DNA of 64,000 nt from Amycolatopsis alba DSM 44262 (GCF_000384215.1 NZ_KB913032.1:8641605-8705604); one strand, 5' to 3'; shown: positions 15,814 through 25,290, counted from the first letter of the stretch. Notes: generated by a model not told the origin, from the letters alone. Made by a program: numbers and translations.

Positions 15814-17197
15814 GGTAGCGACCGTCCTGCTGCACCAGGACGAAGGTCTCCCTCCCCGACCTGACCTCACCGGACGTCAGCACGTAGGTGAGCTTCGCCG
15901 ACACGGTGTTGCCGGATTCGGACACGTCCGACACGGTCACCGAGCGGTACGACTTCCAATAGCTCGAATACCGCTCGAAGCTCTGTTCCCTTTTGCGCTT
16001 GAAGTTGTCGCTGAGCCCCGCGAACCCGGCCTGGAGATTGCCGGGGATGAGCGTGTAGTACGCCGCGAGAGCCTGCCCTGGCGTCTGTGCCGGAGGCGGC
16101 GCCGGCGAGGACGACGGGGTCGAAGGCGGCGGTGACGACGATGGCGGCGCCGAAGGGGACGGAGGCGGCGGAGCGACCGATTCCGATGACGTCGGGGCGA
16201 CGCTCTGCGACTGCGAAGCCGGTGGTGGCGCCGTGCCGGACGGGGTGTCCTCACCTCGGTTGAGCACCACGACCACGGTCGCGGCGGCCGCCGCCGCGAG
16301 CACGAGGAACACGACGAGCACGCCGATCAGCATCCCCTTGCGCGCCTTCGGCGGCGGTTCCTCGGCGACGAGCGTCGTCGGCTCCCCGGCCGCCAGCGCG
16401 CGCAGCTCCCGCTCGGTCTCGGTCATCGTCGGCCTGCTGTCCGGCCGGACGTCGAGGAGACGGTTCAGCAGCGGCGTCAGGATCCCCGACTTGACCGGCG
16501 GGGTGATCTCCCCGCTCGACGCGCGGTACAGCAGCGCGATGGGGTTCTCCGCCGTGCCATACGGCGTGCCGCCTTCGAGCGCGGTGTACAGCGTCGCACC
16601 CAGCGAAAACACGTCGGAAGCGGAGGTGGCGTCCTCACCGCGGGCCACCTCGGGCGCCAGGAAGGCAGGCGTCCCGGAGATCTCGCCGGTCGCGGTGAGC
16701 TGGACGTCGCCCATCGCCCGTGAGATCCCGAAGTCGGTGATCTTGACGGTGTCGTCGTCGCCGAGCAGGACGTTGCCCGGCTTGATGTCGCGGTGGACGA
16801 TCCCCGCCCGGTGCGCGGCCGCCAGCGCCGAGCACAGCTGGATGGCGAGGCGGATGACGTCCTCGACCTCCATCGGCCCTTCACGCAGCTTGTCCGCGAG
16901 GCTGGTCGAGGGCAGGTACTCCATGATGATCCACGGGCGGTCCTGCTCGTCGATCACGCCGAAGACGGTGATGGCGTGCGGATGCACCAGCCGCGCGGCG
17001 ATCCTGGCCTCGCGCAGCGCGCGGTTCTTGGCCTCGTCGGCCTTCTGCTCCCCTTGCCCGTGGGGCAGCAGGAGTTCCTTGACCGCGACCGTGCGCTCCA
17101 GGTTGTCGTCGCGCGCCCGCCACACGGTGCCCATGGAGCCACCGCCGACGGGCTCGATGAGATCGAACCGGTCGGCGAGGCGGCGGATCTCCTCCAT
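15788..17197 (-). CDS. Membrane Ser/Thr protein kinase (PknB-type)
   Basis: A 469-residue eukaryotic-like kinase. The kinase domain spans about residues 10-265 with GGGSMGTVWRA, VAVKELL, the catalytic loop HRDIKPGN, DFG (ITDFGISRAMG) and SGTPAFLAPE. One membrane helix is at about 287-310. Outside it, a Pro/Ser-rich stalk (APPPPSPSAPPSSSPPPSTP) leads to a small extracytoplasmic domain that ends RETFVLVQQDGRYLIDSQ. There are no PASTA repeats, so the outside ligand differs from that of PknB. It is convergent with the LLM gene. Confidence 0.92.
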   Translation of the reverse strand: MEEIRRLADRFDLIEPVGGGSMGTVWRARDDNLERTVAVKELLLPHGQGEQKADEAKNRALREARIAARLVHPHAITVFGVIDEQDRPWIIMEYLPSTSLADKLREGPMEVEDVIRLAIQLCSALAAAHRAGIVHRDIKPGNVLLGDDDTVKITDFGISRAMGDVQLTATGEISGTPAFLAPEVARGEDATSASDVFSLGATLYTALEGGTPYGTAENPIALLYRASSGEITPPVKSGILTPLLNRLLDVRPDSRPTMTETERELRALAAGEPTTLVAEEPPPKARKGMLIGVLVVFLVLAAAAAATVVVVLNRGEDTPSGTAPPPASQSQSVAPTSSESVAPPPPSPSAPPSSSPPPSTPSSSPAPPPAQTPGQALAAYYTLIPGNLQAGFAGLSDNFKRKREQSFERYSSYWKSYRSVTVSDVSESGNTVSAKLTYVLTSGEVRSGRETFVLVQQDGRYLIDSQRAG

Positions 17198-17426
17198 TAT
17201 CGACGTCCCCCTGGAGCTGTGGTGTTCGCGCGAACCTTGCCAGCATGCCAGGAACGCGCCGGGACACCGGACCCGGCACGGTGGTTTCCGGCGCGGTGTC
17301 GGTCACGTCGGCGGATGGGCCGTTCAGCGGAACCCCGCCCCATCGGCTGCCCGAAAGTTCGTATCCCGCGCGGCCGGAGGCGCACTTTACTTCTCCGGTG
17401 TGGCCTGACTTCGGGAAAGGGCGGCG

Positions 17427-18119
17427 ATGCGGGAACCCCTCGGCGGACGCGGCGTGCTCGACGGCGCGTTCATGTTGCTCGACGCACTCGACGAGCACGG
17501 CGGGCAGGCCGGGCTGACCCAGCTCGTGCGGGCCACCGGGCTCCCGAAGACCACCGTGCACCGGCTCCTCGACCAGCTGGCCGACCTCGGCGCGGTCGAG
17601 CGGGCGGGCCGCGGCTACCGGATCGGCTCGCGGGTGTTCCGGCTCGGCCGGTTCTGGCAGCCCGAACTACGGGACCTGGCCAAGGAGTGGCTGCCGGTGC
17701 TTTCGGCGCGGATGCGCGCGAGCCTGGTGCTCGTGGTCCCGAGGGAAGGTCGCGCGCTGGTCGCGGCGGGGGCCGTGCTGCCGTCCGACGACGTCCCCGT
17801 GTGGCCGGGCAGCCCGCTGCCGCCGGGGACCGCCGCCGGACGGATGCTCGCCGCCCATCACCCCGCGCTCGCCGAACCGGACACCGACGCGCTGGAGATC
17901 CGCGCGGCCGGGTACGCGGCCGAGTCGGAGACCATCACGGCGGGACTCGGCTGCGCCGCCGTCGGCATCAGGACACCGGACGGCCGGGTCGGCGCGGCCC
18001 TCGCCGCCGTCCTGCCCGTCCGTCGCGACCCGGTTTCGGCGGTCACCGGATTGGCGAGCACCGCGCGTTCCTTCAGCGCCGCGCTCGCCGGGCATTCACC
18101 GCCGAACCGCGCGGGATGA
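17427..18119 (+). CDS. IclR family transcriptional regulator
   Basis: A 230-residue IclR protein. The N-terminal winged helix has GGQAGLTQLVRATGLPKTTVHRLLDQLADLGAVER; the remainder is the effector-binding domain (PPGTAAGRMLAAHHPAL). It stands between the kinase and a secreted amidase on the plus strand, 285 bases upstream of the latter, and no clear target is shown. The 229 bases before it show nothing I recognise beyond start signals. Confidence 0.88.
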   Translation: MREPLGGRGVLDGAFMLLDALDEHGGQAGLTQLVRATGLPKTTVHRLLDQLADLGAVERAGRGYRIGSRVFRLGRFWQPELRDLAKEWLPVLSARMRASLVLVVPREGRALVAAGAVLPSDDVPVWPGSPLPPGTAAGRMLAAHHPALAEPDTDALEIRAAGYAAESETITAGLGCAAVGIRTPDGRVGAALAAVLPVRRDPVSAVTGLASTARSFSAALAGHSPPNRAG

Positions 18120-18404
18120 TCGACGAAACCCGAACAATCCCCGACCAACCCGAAAACCGGCACACCGGCGAAATCGGACGGAATATTTCCCACGGAAATC
18201 ACCGGAATTGCCTCACCCTGTGTCCGTGCCCGACAGCTCCGCGTGCCGAAGTCGGCCCTGTCATGCCGTTCCGGTGACCGGTCGCCTACCGGGCAACCAC
18301 TGTCCCGGCAAGTCAATCACCGTTTCTTCCATGCCATTCAGCGTTTCCGGAAAGAAGCGGCGCCCGTACGGTTCAGGAATTCTTTCGACCAAGGAGGGAA
18401 TTCC

Positions 18405-20021
18405 TTGAAAAGACATTCCTTGACCAGCCGCGGCGCGACCGTGTCCGCGTTTCTCGTCATGGTTTTCGTCGCGTCCGCCACCACGGCCGTCCCGGCGCAG
18501 GCCGCGGACCTTTCCGGCCGCCCGGTCGTGGCCGGGATCGACCTGGAGCGGGCGACTATCCCCGATCTGCAACGGGCGATGCGCTCCGGGAGGCTGTCCT
18601 CGGTCGAACTGACCACCTTTTACCTGCAGCGGATCCGCAAACTGAACCCGACGCTGCACGCGGTGCTCACCACGAACCCGGACGCGTTGCGGCTGGCCTC
18701 GGACAGCGACGCGCGGCGGCACCGGCACCGCTCGAAGGGACCGATGGACGGCATTCCGGTGCTGCTCAAGGACAACATCGACACCGCGGACCGGCAGCCG
18801 ACCACGGCGGGCTCGACCGCGCTGCGGCAATCCCGCCCGTACCGTGACGCAGGCGTGGTCGAAAACCTGCGGGAGGCCGGGGCGGTCATCCTCGGCAAGG
18901 CCAACCTGTCGGAGTGGTCGAGCTACCGGTCCACCAGTTCGTCGAACGGCTGGAGCCCGCTCGCGGGCCAGACCGCCAACCCCTACGTCCTCGACCGCAA
19001 CCCGTGCGGTTCGTCGTCCGGTCCGGGGGTCGCCGTCGCGGCGCATCTGGCGACCGTCGCCGTCGGGACCGAAACGGACGGTTCGATCAGCTGCCCGTCC
19101 GGCGCCAACGGCATCGTGGGCGTCAAGCCGAGCCTCGGGCTGGTCAGCCGCAGCGGGATCGTGCCGGTGTCGAAACAGCAGGACACCGCCGGCCCGATGG
19201 CACGCAACGTCGTCGACGCCGCGATCCTGCTCGCGGCCCTCAACGGGGCCGACCGCCGTGACCCGATCACCGTCGACGCCGCCCGGCAGTCCCTCGACGA
19301 CTACACGAAGTTCCTGCGCCCCAACGCCTTGCTCGGCAAGCGGATCGGCGTCTGGCGTGAGGTCTACACCCCCGACGACACGACGAAGGCGGCGTTCGAG
19401 GAAGCACTGGGCAAGCTGCGCAGGCTCGGCGCGACCACGGTGGAGATCACGATCCCGTACCTGGACGTCATCGCGGCCAACGAGTTCCCCGCGATCAGGA
19501 CCGAGTTCAAACACGATCTGAACGCCTACCTCGCGTCCACCGGCGGCAGGCATCCCGCCGATCTGGCCGGGCTGATCCAGTACAACCTGGACCACGCGGC
19601 GGTCGAAATGCCTTACTGGACGCAGAATCTGTGGGACCGGTCGCAGGCGACCACCGGTGATCTGAACGATCCGGCGTACCGCGCGATGCGGGAAGCGGCG
19701 ACGAGCGCCGCCCGGCGGGGTCTCGACGAGACGCTGCGCGGGAACAAACTGGACGCGATCGTGGCGCCGACCAACAACGCCGCGTGGAAGACGCAACTCG
19801 GTGTCGGCGACGGCGCGCTGCTCATCGACTCGTCCGGACCGGCGGCGGTGTCGGGCTACGCCAACATGACCGTGCCGATGGCGTACGCCGGACCGTTGCC
19901 GCTGGGACTGTCGATCATGGGCGGGCGGTTCAGCGAACCGTCGCTGCTGGCCATCGCCTACGCCTTCGAACAGGACACGAAGGTCCGGCGGCTGCCGACG
20001 TTCATCCCTTCACTCGGCTGA
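18405..20021 (+). CDS. Secreted amidase (amidase signature family)
   Basis: A 538-residue exported amidase that hydrolyses an amide bond of unknown substrate. The TTG start at 18405 has a perfect AAGGAGGG site. The Sec signal peptide covers about residues 1-33 (AFLVMVFVASATTAVPAQAA). The Ser-Ser-Lys triad can be placed in LLKDNIDTA, GSSSGPGVA and GTETDGSISCPSG. The length suits the GatA-like secreted group. The leader of 285 bases upstream is GC-rich with short inverted repeats (for example around ACCGGTCGCCTACCGG) but matches no riboswitch I know. A long hairpin follows the gene. Confidence 0.9.
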   Translation: MKRHSLTSRGATVSAFLVMVFVASATTAVPAQAADLSGRPVVAGIDLERATIPDLQRAMRSGRLSSVELTTFYLQRIRKLNPTLHAVLTTNPDALRLASDSDARRHRHRSKGPMDGIPVLLKDNIDTADRQPTTAGSTALRQSRPYRDAGVVENLREAGAVILGKANLSEWSSYRSTSSSNGWSPLAGQTANPYVLDRNPCGSSSGPGVAVAAHLATVAVGTETDGSISCPSGANGIVGVKPSLGLVSRSGIVPVSKQQDTAGPMARNVVDAAILLAALNGADRRDPITVDAARQSLDDYTKFLRPNALLGKRIGVWREVYTPDDTTKAAFEEALGKLRRLGATTVEITIPYLDVIAANEFPAIRTEFKHDLNAYLASTGGRHPADLAGLIQYNLDHAAVEMPYWTQNLWDRSQATTGDLNDPAYRAMREAATSAARRGLDETLRGNKLDAIVAPTNNAAWKTQLGVGDGALLIDSSGPAAVSGYANMTVPMAYAGPLPLGLSIMGGRFSEPSLLAIAYAFEQDTKVRRLPTFIPSLG

Positions 20022-20045
20022 GCACGTCGCGCGGGCGCCGGGGTC

Positions 20046-20092
20046 GAGTGTGGAGGATTCAGGACGTTCAACGTCCCAAATCCTCCACACTC
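20046..20092. terminator. Long bidirectional hairpin
   Basis: The outer arms GAGTGTGGAGGATT (20046-20059) and complement (20079-20092) enclose a CA/CA mismatch, a 6-bp inner stem GGACGT/ACGTCC and the loop tca. It lies between two convergent genes. Confidence 0.65.
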
Positions 20093-20128
20093 AGCCACGT
20101 GCCACTCACGACATCTTGCCGCCTTCCC

Positions 20129-21877
20129 TCAGCTCACGGGATGGTCCGCGAGGTCGTTCGCCGCCACGTACCCGAAGGTCATCGCCGGGCCGATGGTCGA
20201 TCCCGCGCCCGCGTAGCTCCCGCCCATCACCGCCGCGCTGGCGTTCCCGGCGGCGTACAGGCCGTCGATGACCGAGCCGTCGGCCCTCAGGACCCGTGCC
20301 CGCGCGTCGGTGCGCATACCGCCCTTGGTGCCGAGGTCGCCGGGGACGATCTTGAACGCGTAGAACGGCGGCTCCCAGAGCGGGGCGAGGCACGAGTTCG
20401 GCAGGACGTACGGGTCGGTGTAGTAATGGTCGTAGGCACTCGCGCCGCGCCGGAAGTCACCGTCCACACCGGACAGTGCCTGGCCGTTGAACCGGTTGAC
20501 GGTGGCGCGCAACGCCTGTGCCGGAACGCCGATCGCGGTCCCGAGCGCCTCCACGGTCCACGCCTTCTTGACCGCGCCCGCCGCGTACCACTCGTCGGGA
20601 AGCGGCAGCAGCGGCGCGACGTCGCGGAAGAGGTACCGGTTGCGGTAGTGCTGATCGACGACCAGCCAGGCCGGAATGGTGGGCGACGACGGGTTCCGGT
20701 CGTACATCGTGTGCACGACATCGCTGTAGGGCGCCGCCTCGTTGACAAACCGCTTTCCCGCCCCGTCCACCATCAGCCCGCCGGGCAGGGTCCGCTCGGC
20801 GAGGCAGAAGTACGGCTCGCCGGGCAGCGGGATCGCCGGACCCCACCAGGCGTCGTCCATCAGGTCCAGCGCCGCCCCGGCGCGTTTGCCCGCCAGGATC
20901 CCGTCCCCGGTGTTCGACCGGGCCCCGACCGTCCATTGTGTACCAATTGGCTGACGCTGGTACTCCGCCCGCATGGCGGCGTTGTGCTCGAACCCGCCGG
21001 AGCCGACGATGACGCCCCGCCGCGCTTTCACCACGCCCGCCGCGACGGTCACGCCGGTGACCTTCCCGTTGTCGATGACGAGATCGGTCAAGGGTGTGTT
21101 CAGCCAGACCGGGACACCGGCGCGCTGGAGCCCGGCCCGCAGCCCGGCGGCCAGCGACTGCCCCATGGTGAGCGGTTTCTGCCCGGCGAGCGCGGCGGCC
21201 GTGCCGCGGGCGAGGCAGGCGGCGGCCACCGCCGCGCCCTTCGGGTGGACCGCGGCCAGCGCGAGCCATTTGTAGTCGGCGCTGAAGACGACCATTCCCG
21301 TGGGCGTGGCCAGATAGGGCGGGTTCAGGTTGGCCAGCTCGGCGCCGAGGACGTTCCCGTCGAGCTGGGCGGGTTCGATCGAGCGGCCGTCCGGCATCCC
21401 GCCCGGCAGTTCCGGGTAGTAGTCGCTGTAGCCCTCCATCCACCGGAACCGCAGCGGGCTGTTGGCCATCACGAACGACAGCATCGCCGGGCCGTTGGCG
21501 AGGAACGACCGCTGCCGCGAGGCGGGGATCGACGGGCCGACCACGGCGGCCAAGTACCGTGCGGCCTGTTCCGGGGTGTCGCGGACGCCGGCCTCGGCCA
21601 GCACCGGGTTGCACGGAATCCAGATCCCCGCCCCCGAGCGGGCCGCCGAACCGCCGAATTTCGCGGCCTTCTCCAGCACGACGCAGCTGAGCCCGCGGCC
21701 TGCCGCCGTCAGCGCGGCGGTCATCCCCGCCGCGCCCGCGCCGACCACGACGACGTCGTACTCGCCGATCACCGCGGCGTCGGCCGACGCAGTCCCGGCG
21801 AACGGCAGGCCCGACGCGAGCGCGATCCCGGTGCCGCGCAGCACCTGACGCCGGGACAAGCGGAAGTCCGGACCCAT
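20129..21877 (-). CDS. Tat-exported FAD-dependent dehydrogenase (KstD/flavocytochrome-like)
   Basis: A 582-residue flavoprotein. The twin-arginine signal SRRQVLRGTGIALASGLPFAG leads the protein, so it folds with FAD in the cytoplasm and is exported. The FAD motif is YDVVVVGAGAAGMTAALTAAG. The C-terminal part GNASAAVMGGSYAGAGSTIGPAMTFGYVAA and the PGGLMVDGAGKRFVNE segment resemble 3-ketosteroid delta-1-dehydrogenases, which are normally not exported. ATG 21877 has GAGGAGG upstream. Steroid or other ring-compound oxidation is possible, but no steroid genes are near. Confidence 0.82.
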   Translation of the reverse strand: MGPDFRLSRRQVLRGTGIALASGLPFAGTASADAAVIGEYDVVVVGAGAAGMTAALTAAGRGLSCVVLEKAAKFGGSAARSGAGIWIPCNPVLAEAGVRDTPEQAARYLAAVVGPSIPASRQRSFLANGPAMLSFVMANSPLRFRWMEGYSDYYPELPGGMPDGRSIEPAQLDGNVLGAELANLNPPYLATPTGMVVFSADYKWLALAAVHPKGAAVAAACLARGTAAALAGQKPLTMGQSLAAGLRAGLQRAGVPVWLNTPLTDLVIDNGKVTGVTVAAGVVKARRGVIVGSGGFEHNAAMRAEYQRQPIGTQWTVGARSNTGDGILAGKRAGAALDLMDDAWWGPAIPLPGEPYFCLAERTLPGGLMVDGAGKRFVNEAAPYSDVVHTMYDRNPSSPTIPAWLVVDQHYRNRYLFRDVAPLLPLPDEWYAAGAVKKAWTVEALGTAIGVPAQALRATVNRFNGQALSGVDGDFRRGASAYDHYYTDPYVLPNSCLAPLWEPPFYAFKIVPGDLGTKGGMRTDARARVLRADGSVIDGLYAAGNASAAVMGGSYAGAGSTIGPAMTFGYVAANDLADHPVS

Positions 21878-22009
21878 GAATCCTCCTCGCGTGGGCGATC
21901 GAGCGAGGTCATGTTCTCCGGACGGAGGGCAAAAGTGAAACAAGTTCTACCCGCTTGGAGCAGGCGCGGGCGGCCACGCTCGGCCGGTCACCTCAACCGG
22001 CGCGGGCAT

Positions 22010-23047
22010 TCAGCCCAGAGCGCGGACCAGGTCCAGCGCGCGACCCAGGGTGGTGAGCCGGTCGGCGACCGTCTCACCCGCCGGGTACAGCCGGACGGTG
22101 TCGACCCCGGCGTCACGCCAGACGCGCAGGCGTTCGGCCACCATCGGTCCGGTGCCGATCAACGTCGTGCCGAGCACCATCTCGTCGGTCACCAGCGCGG
22201 CGGCGCCTTCCCTGTCGCCCGCCTGCCAGCGCTCCCGCACCGCCGCGGCGACCTCGGCCCAGCCCTGCCTGCTGTAGGCGTTGTTGTAGAAGTTCGTCTT
22301 CGCCGAGCCCATCCCGCCGAGGCTGAACGCGAGTTCGGCCTTGCGGCCCGCGACCATCCCGCGCAACTCCTCCTCGTCGCGGGCGAAGGCGACCTCGGCG
22401 CCTTGACAGACTTCGAGATCCGCCCGCGACCTGCCCGCCTTCGCGAGACCGGCGTCGAGATGCGAGAAGTAGGCCTGCGCCCCCTCCGGGACGAAACTGG
22501 TGCCCAGCCAGCCGTCCGCGATCTCACCGGTCAGCTCCAGCAGCTTCGGCGAAAGCGTGGCCAGATGGATCGGGAGGCCGGGATTCGGCGTCGTGGACAG
22601 CCGCATCGGCTTGCTCTCACCCGGCACCGGGATCTCGAACTCCTCGCCGGAGAACGCGATCTTCTCCCCCGCGAACGCCTGACGGATGATCGCGACCGTC
22701 TCCCGCATCCGCGTCAGCGGCCGCGCGAACGAAACGCCGTGAAGTCCTTCGATCACCTGCGGCCCCGAAGCGCCGAGCCCGAGGACGAACCGGCCGCCGG
22801 AAAGCTCCGAGAGCGTCAGCGCGGCCTGCGCGATCGCCACCGGGGTCCGCGTACCGAGCTGGATGATCCCCGAGCCGAGCCGGAGGCGCTCGGTCCGCGC
22901 GGCGAGATAGCCGAGCACGGACGGCGCGTCCGAACCCCACGCCTCGGCGACCCAGCAGTCGTCGAGGCCGAGCTTTTCCGCTTCCAGCACGAAATCCAGC
23001 GTCTCCCGCCAGCCGCGCGAAGCCTCGACCGTGGTCGCCGTCCGCAT
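22010..23047 (-). CDS. LLM class F420-dependent oxidoreductase
   Basis: A 345-residue luciferase-like enzyme, probably F420-linked. Recognisable parts are RLRLGSGIIQLGTRTPVAIAQAALTLSELSGGRF, LGLGASGPQVIEGLHGVSF and PIHLATLSPKLLELTGEIADGW. Its ATG overlaps the stop of the upstream SRPBCC gene by one base (TGATG), so they are translationally coupled. With the HxlR gene further upstream, it forms a three-gene operon that may act on a hydrophobic compound. Confidence 0.88.
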   Translation of the reverse strand: MRTATTVEASRGWRETLDFVLEAEKLGLDDCWVAEAWGSDAPSVLGYLAARTERLRLGSGIIQLGTRTPVAIAQAALTLSELSGGRFVLGLGASGPQVIEGLHGVSFARPLTRMRETVAIIRQAFAGEKIAFSGEEFEIPVPGESKPMRLSTTPNPGLPIHLATLSPKLLELTGEIADGWLGTSFVPEGAQAYFSHLDAGLAKAGRSRADLEVCQGAEVAFARDEEELRGMVAGRKAELAFSLGGMGSAKTNFYNNAYSRQGWAEVAAAVRERWQAGDREGAAALVTDEMVLGTTLIGTGPMVAERLRVWRDAGVDTVRLYPAGETVADRLTTLGRALDLVRALG

Positions 23048-23565
23048 CACGCGCGGCCCGCCTCGGCCCGTTCCTTGATCGCGGCGAGGGTCCCGGTCAT
23101 CGCCTTCTCGAACTCCCGCAGCCGGACGAAGACGATCTTCTCCTCCTTGTCCGGCATCTGATCGATGGCCAGCGAAAGGCCCGACCGCCCCGGCCCCAGC
23201 TGCATCCATTGCCGCAGCTTCGTCCCGCCGTTCTCGGCCTCCAGCGTGAAGCGCCACAGCGCGGTAGGTGTCTCGGGGTCGTGCACGGCCCAGGTGAAGA
23301 CCCGCGGCTCCTCGCATTCGACGACGTGCGAGGTGGTCTCCCACTCACCGAGCGCGTCGTGTTTGCTGCGGCCGACGAACCTCCGGCCGACCGCGGCCCC
23401 GCCGTCCGCGCCGTCGCACCACGCGGCCGCCTGGAGTTCCTGGCTCATCTCCGGCATCAGCCGCACGTCGGAGACGATCGACCAGACCCGCTCCGGAGCG
23501 GCGTCGACCCATGCCTGGACCTCGACCGTCGGCTTGTCGGCGTACTTGGCGCCCGTCCACTCCAT
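23047..23565 (-). CDS. SRPBCC family protein
   Basis: A 172-residue START-like protein with the usual N-terminus (TVEVQAWVDAAPERVWSIVSDVRLMPEMS) and helix at the C-terminus (LREFEKAMTGTLAAIKERAE). It probably binds a hydrophobic ligand, perhaps the substrate of the coupled LLM enzyme. It lies 47 bases downstream of the HxlR gene on the same strand. Confidence 0.85.
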   Translation of the reverse strand: MEWTGAKYADKPTVEVQAWVDAAPERVWSIVSDVRLMPEMSQELQAAAWCDGADGGAAVGRRFVGRSKHDALGEWETTSHVVECEEPRVFTWAVHDPETPTALWRFTLEAENGGTKLRQWMQLGPGRSGLSLAIDQMPDKEEKIVFVRLREFEKAMTGTLAAIKERAEAGRA

Positions 23566-23612
23566 CGTGGTCGCCTCCCGTGCTCGTGACCTCGATAGTT
23601 GCGTAGATGGAC

Positions 23613-24128
23613 TTACGTTGTCAAACCTTCCTGCGCGGCGAAGCGGCGCACCACGTCAGGCCGGTCCGCGAGCTTCGGCGGGTAGCCCGCTCCGAGCCGC
23701 GCCCGCGTGTTCTCCGCGGTGAGCGGCTCGGAGCACCGCGCGCAAACGACCTCGGCATGCGTGTCGTGCCCACAGGTGTCGTGGTGGAGCGTGATCGGCG
23801 GCCCTTCCTCCCCGGAGAGCCAGCGGTCGCCCCAGCGCGACATCGCGGCGAGCACACCGTAGAAATCCGCGCCCTTCTCGGTCAGCACGTAGTCGTAACG
23901 GACCGGCTCGGCCTGGTAGGCGCGCTTTTCCAGCAACCCTTCGCCGACGAGGCGGCGCAACCGGTCGGCGAGGGTGTTCCGCGCGATACCGAGTTCCTGC
24001 TGGAACTCGTCGAACCTGCGGATCCCGTAGAACGCCTCCCTCAGGACCAGTGGGGTCCACCAGTCGCCGAGCAGATCCATGGTGCGCGCGATCGAGCACG
24101 GCCACTGCGCGAACGAAGTCCGTTTCAT
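23613..24128 (-). CDS. HxlR family regulator with C-terminal Cys/His cluster
   Basis: At 171 residues this is longer than the usual 110-130. The winged helix includes CSIARTMDLLGDWWTPLVLREAFYG, RNTLADRLRRLVGEGLLEKRAY and VRYDYVLTEKG. After it comes HHDTCGHDTHAEVVCARCSEPLT, which looks like a small zinc-ribbon (Cys, His, CxxC). It is the first gene of the HxlR-SRPBCC-LLM operon and likely regulates it. Confidence 0.88.
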   Translation of the reverse strand: MKRTSFAQWPCSIARTMDLLGDWWTPLVLREAFYGIRRFDEFQQELGIARNTLADRLRRLVGEGLLEKRAYQAEPVRYDYVLTEKGADFYGVLAAMSRWGDRWLSGEEGPPITLHHDTCGHDTHAEVVCARCSEPLTAENTRARLGAGYPPKLADRPDVVRRFAAQEGLTT

Positions 24129-24188
24129 ACCCGCGAGCCTACGCTCGCCGGAATTGATCCGGTCATTCCTCCGCCTATTCCGCGATGC

Positions 24189-25130
24189 TCAGGCGGTGGC
24201 CCGAAATGTTGCGATCCGATCAAGGAGATCTCGCGCATCAATATCACCTACTCGCTTCCGCACGCTTTCCGACAACGGCCGCAAACGATCCCGCGTACGC
24301 GCGGAACGAATTCCGTACGCGATATCCATCGCGGCCACACCGACCTCCGCCGCACTGTCGAGATCCCCTTCCAGCGCGTGGTCGACCGCGAGCCAGATCA
24401 TCGTCAGCGATCGGCTGCGCGCCATGTCCGGGCCGTATCCGCCGATGGCCTCTACGAGCGCGGGAATGGCCTCCCGGCTGTGACGGACGTCGACGATCCT
24501 GGCGAGTTCGGTGCGCACCGTGCCGATCATCGCGGCCATGTCAGTGGCCGTGAAGAAGGCGGACCACGACGGTACCGCATCGCCGAGGGAACCGGCGAAC
24601 TGTTCCGAGGCAAGGGAAAGCTTGTCCAGCGCCTGCCGGGCGTCCCCGAGCAGCGCGTAGGCCCACGCCTCGTTCGCCGACAGGATCGCCTGTGGCAGCG
24701 GCCTACCCGCCTGGCGTGCCGCGAACTGGCCGTGGCCGAACTGCTCCAGCGCCTCCGCCGGAGAGCGATGATGCAGGTACATCCGGCCCAGCCGGTAGCG
24801 AATGTTGGCGACGAGGTCGTCGTTGCCCGACTCCGCCGCGAACTCGAGCGCGCGACGGAAGTGCCACTCCGCCCTGGCCGGGCGACCGGAGTCGAATTCC
24901 GTCCAGCCCTTGAGATTGTGCAGATCCGCGACGACGCCCGCCAGCCGCCGGGCCAGCGACTCGGGCATCATTCCCCGCCGCAGTGCCGCGCCGTATGGCT
25001 CCAGCACCCGCAACAGTTCCCGGCAGGAGCCGCCGCCTTCGCGATAGTCGCGTGCCCGGAGCGCGGCGATGACGCCCTCCAGCCGGTCGATGTCGGCCTG
25101 CCCGACACTCATCGGGAGCCGCTCAATCAC
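24189..25130 (-). CDS. TPR-repeat protein of actinobacterial regulator type
   Basis: A 313-residue all-helical protein with tetratricopeptide-like repeats (ARAEWHFRRALEFAAESGNDDLVANIRYRLGRMYLHH, ALEQFGHGQFAARQAG). The sequence resembles the C-terminal part of actinobacterial XRE-type regulators (IDRLEGVIAALRARDYREGGGSCRELL), but no helix-turn-helix is present, so it may be a truncated or stand-alone sensor half. The GTG at 25130 is preferred because GGGAG lies 7 bases upstream; the frame remains open to a GTG at 25286. It overlaps the end of a possible 55-residue upstream gene. Confidence 0.7.
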   Translation of the reverse strand: MIERLPMSVGQADIDRLEGVIAALRARDYREGGGSCRELLRVLEPYGAALRRGMMPESLARRLAGVVADLHNLKGWTEFDSGRPARAEWHFRRALEFAAESGNDDLVANIRYRLGRMYLHHRSPAEALEQFGHGQFAARQAGRPLPQAILSANEAWAYALLGDARQALDKLSLASEQFAGSLGDAVPSWSAFFTATDMAAMIGTVRTELARIVDVRHSREAIPALVEAIGGYGPDMARSRSLTMIWLAVDHALEGDLDSAAEVGVAAMDIAYGIRSARTRDRLRPLSESVRKRVGDIDARDLLDRIATFRATA

Positions 25131-25290
25131 GGCGACGCTCCCTGGCTCGTGGCACAGCCGGTTCGGTCCCGGAACCGAACTGGGACGGAGCCTGCCCACG
25201 GCCCGGAACCGCCCGCTCGCGCGATCCGCAAACCGCGTCCCGGCGCGCTTGGCCTTCCCTGGGAATGACGACGGTGATTCGCACACCCAT
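25123..25290 (-). CDS. Possible small protein coupled to the TPR gene
   Basis: An open frame of 55 codons, MGVRITVVIPREGQARRDAV..., with an excellent ribosome site (AGGAGGGG, 7-base spacer) and a stop that overlaps the TPR start region (GTGATTGA). The sequence is basic and not similar to anything I recognise. The strong translation start and coupling argue for expression; composition alone is not convincing. The alternative is that this region encodes the N-terminus of the TPR protein in the other frame. Confidence 0.4.
   Translation of the reverse strand: MGVRITVVIPREGQARRDAVCGSRERAVPGRGQAPSQFGSGTEPAVPRARERRRD

Noticed and set aside
18120..18404. Riboswitch in the leader of the secreted amidase
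   Set aside because: GC-rich inverted segments are present, but I could not match the conserved cores of c-di-AMP, SAM or cobalamin riboswitches.
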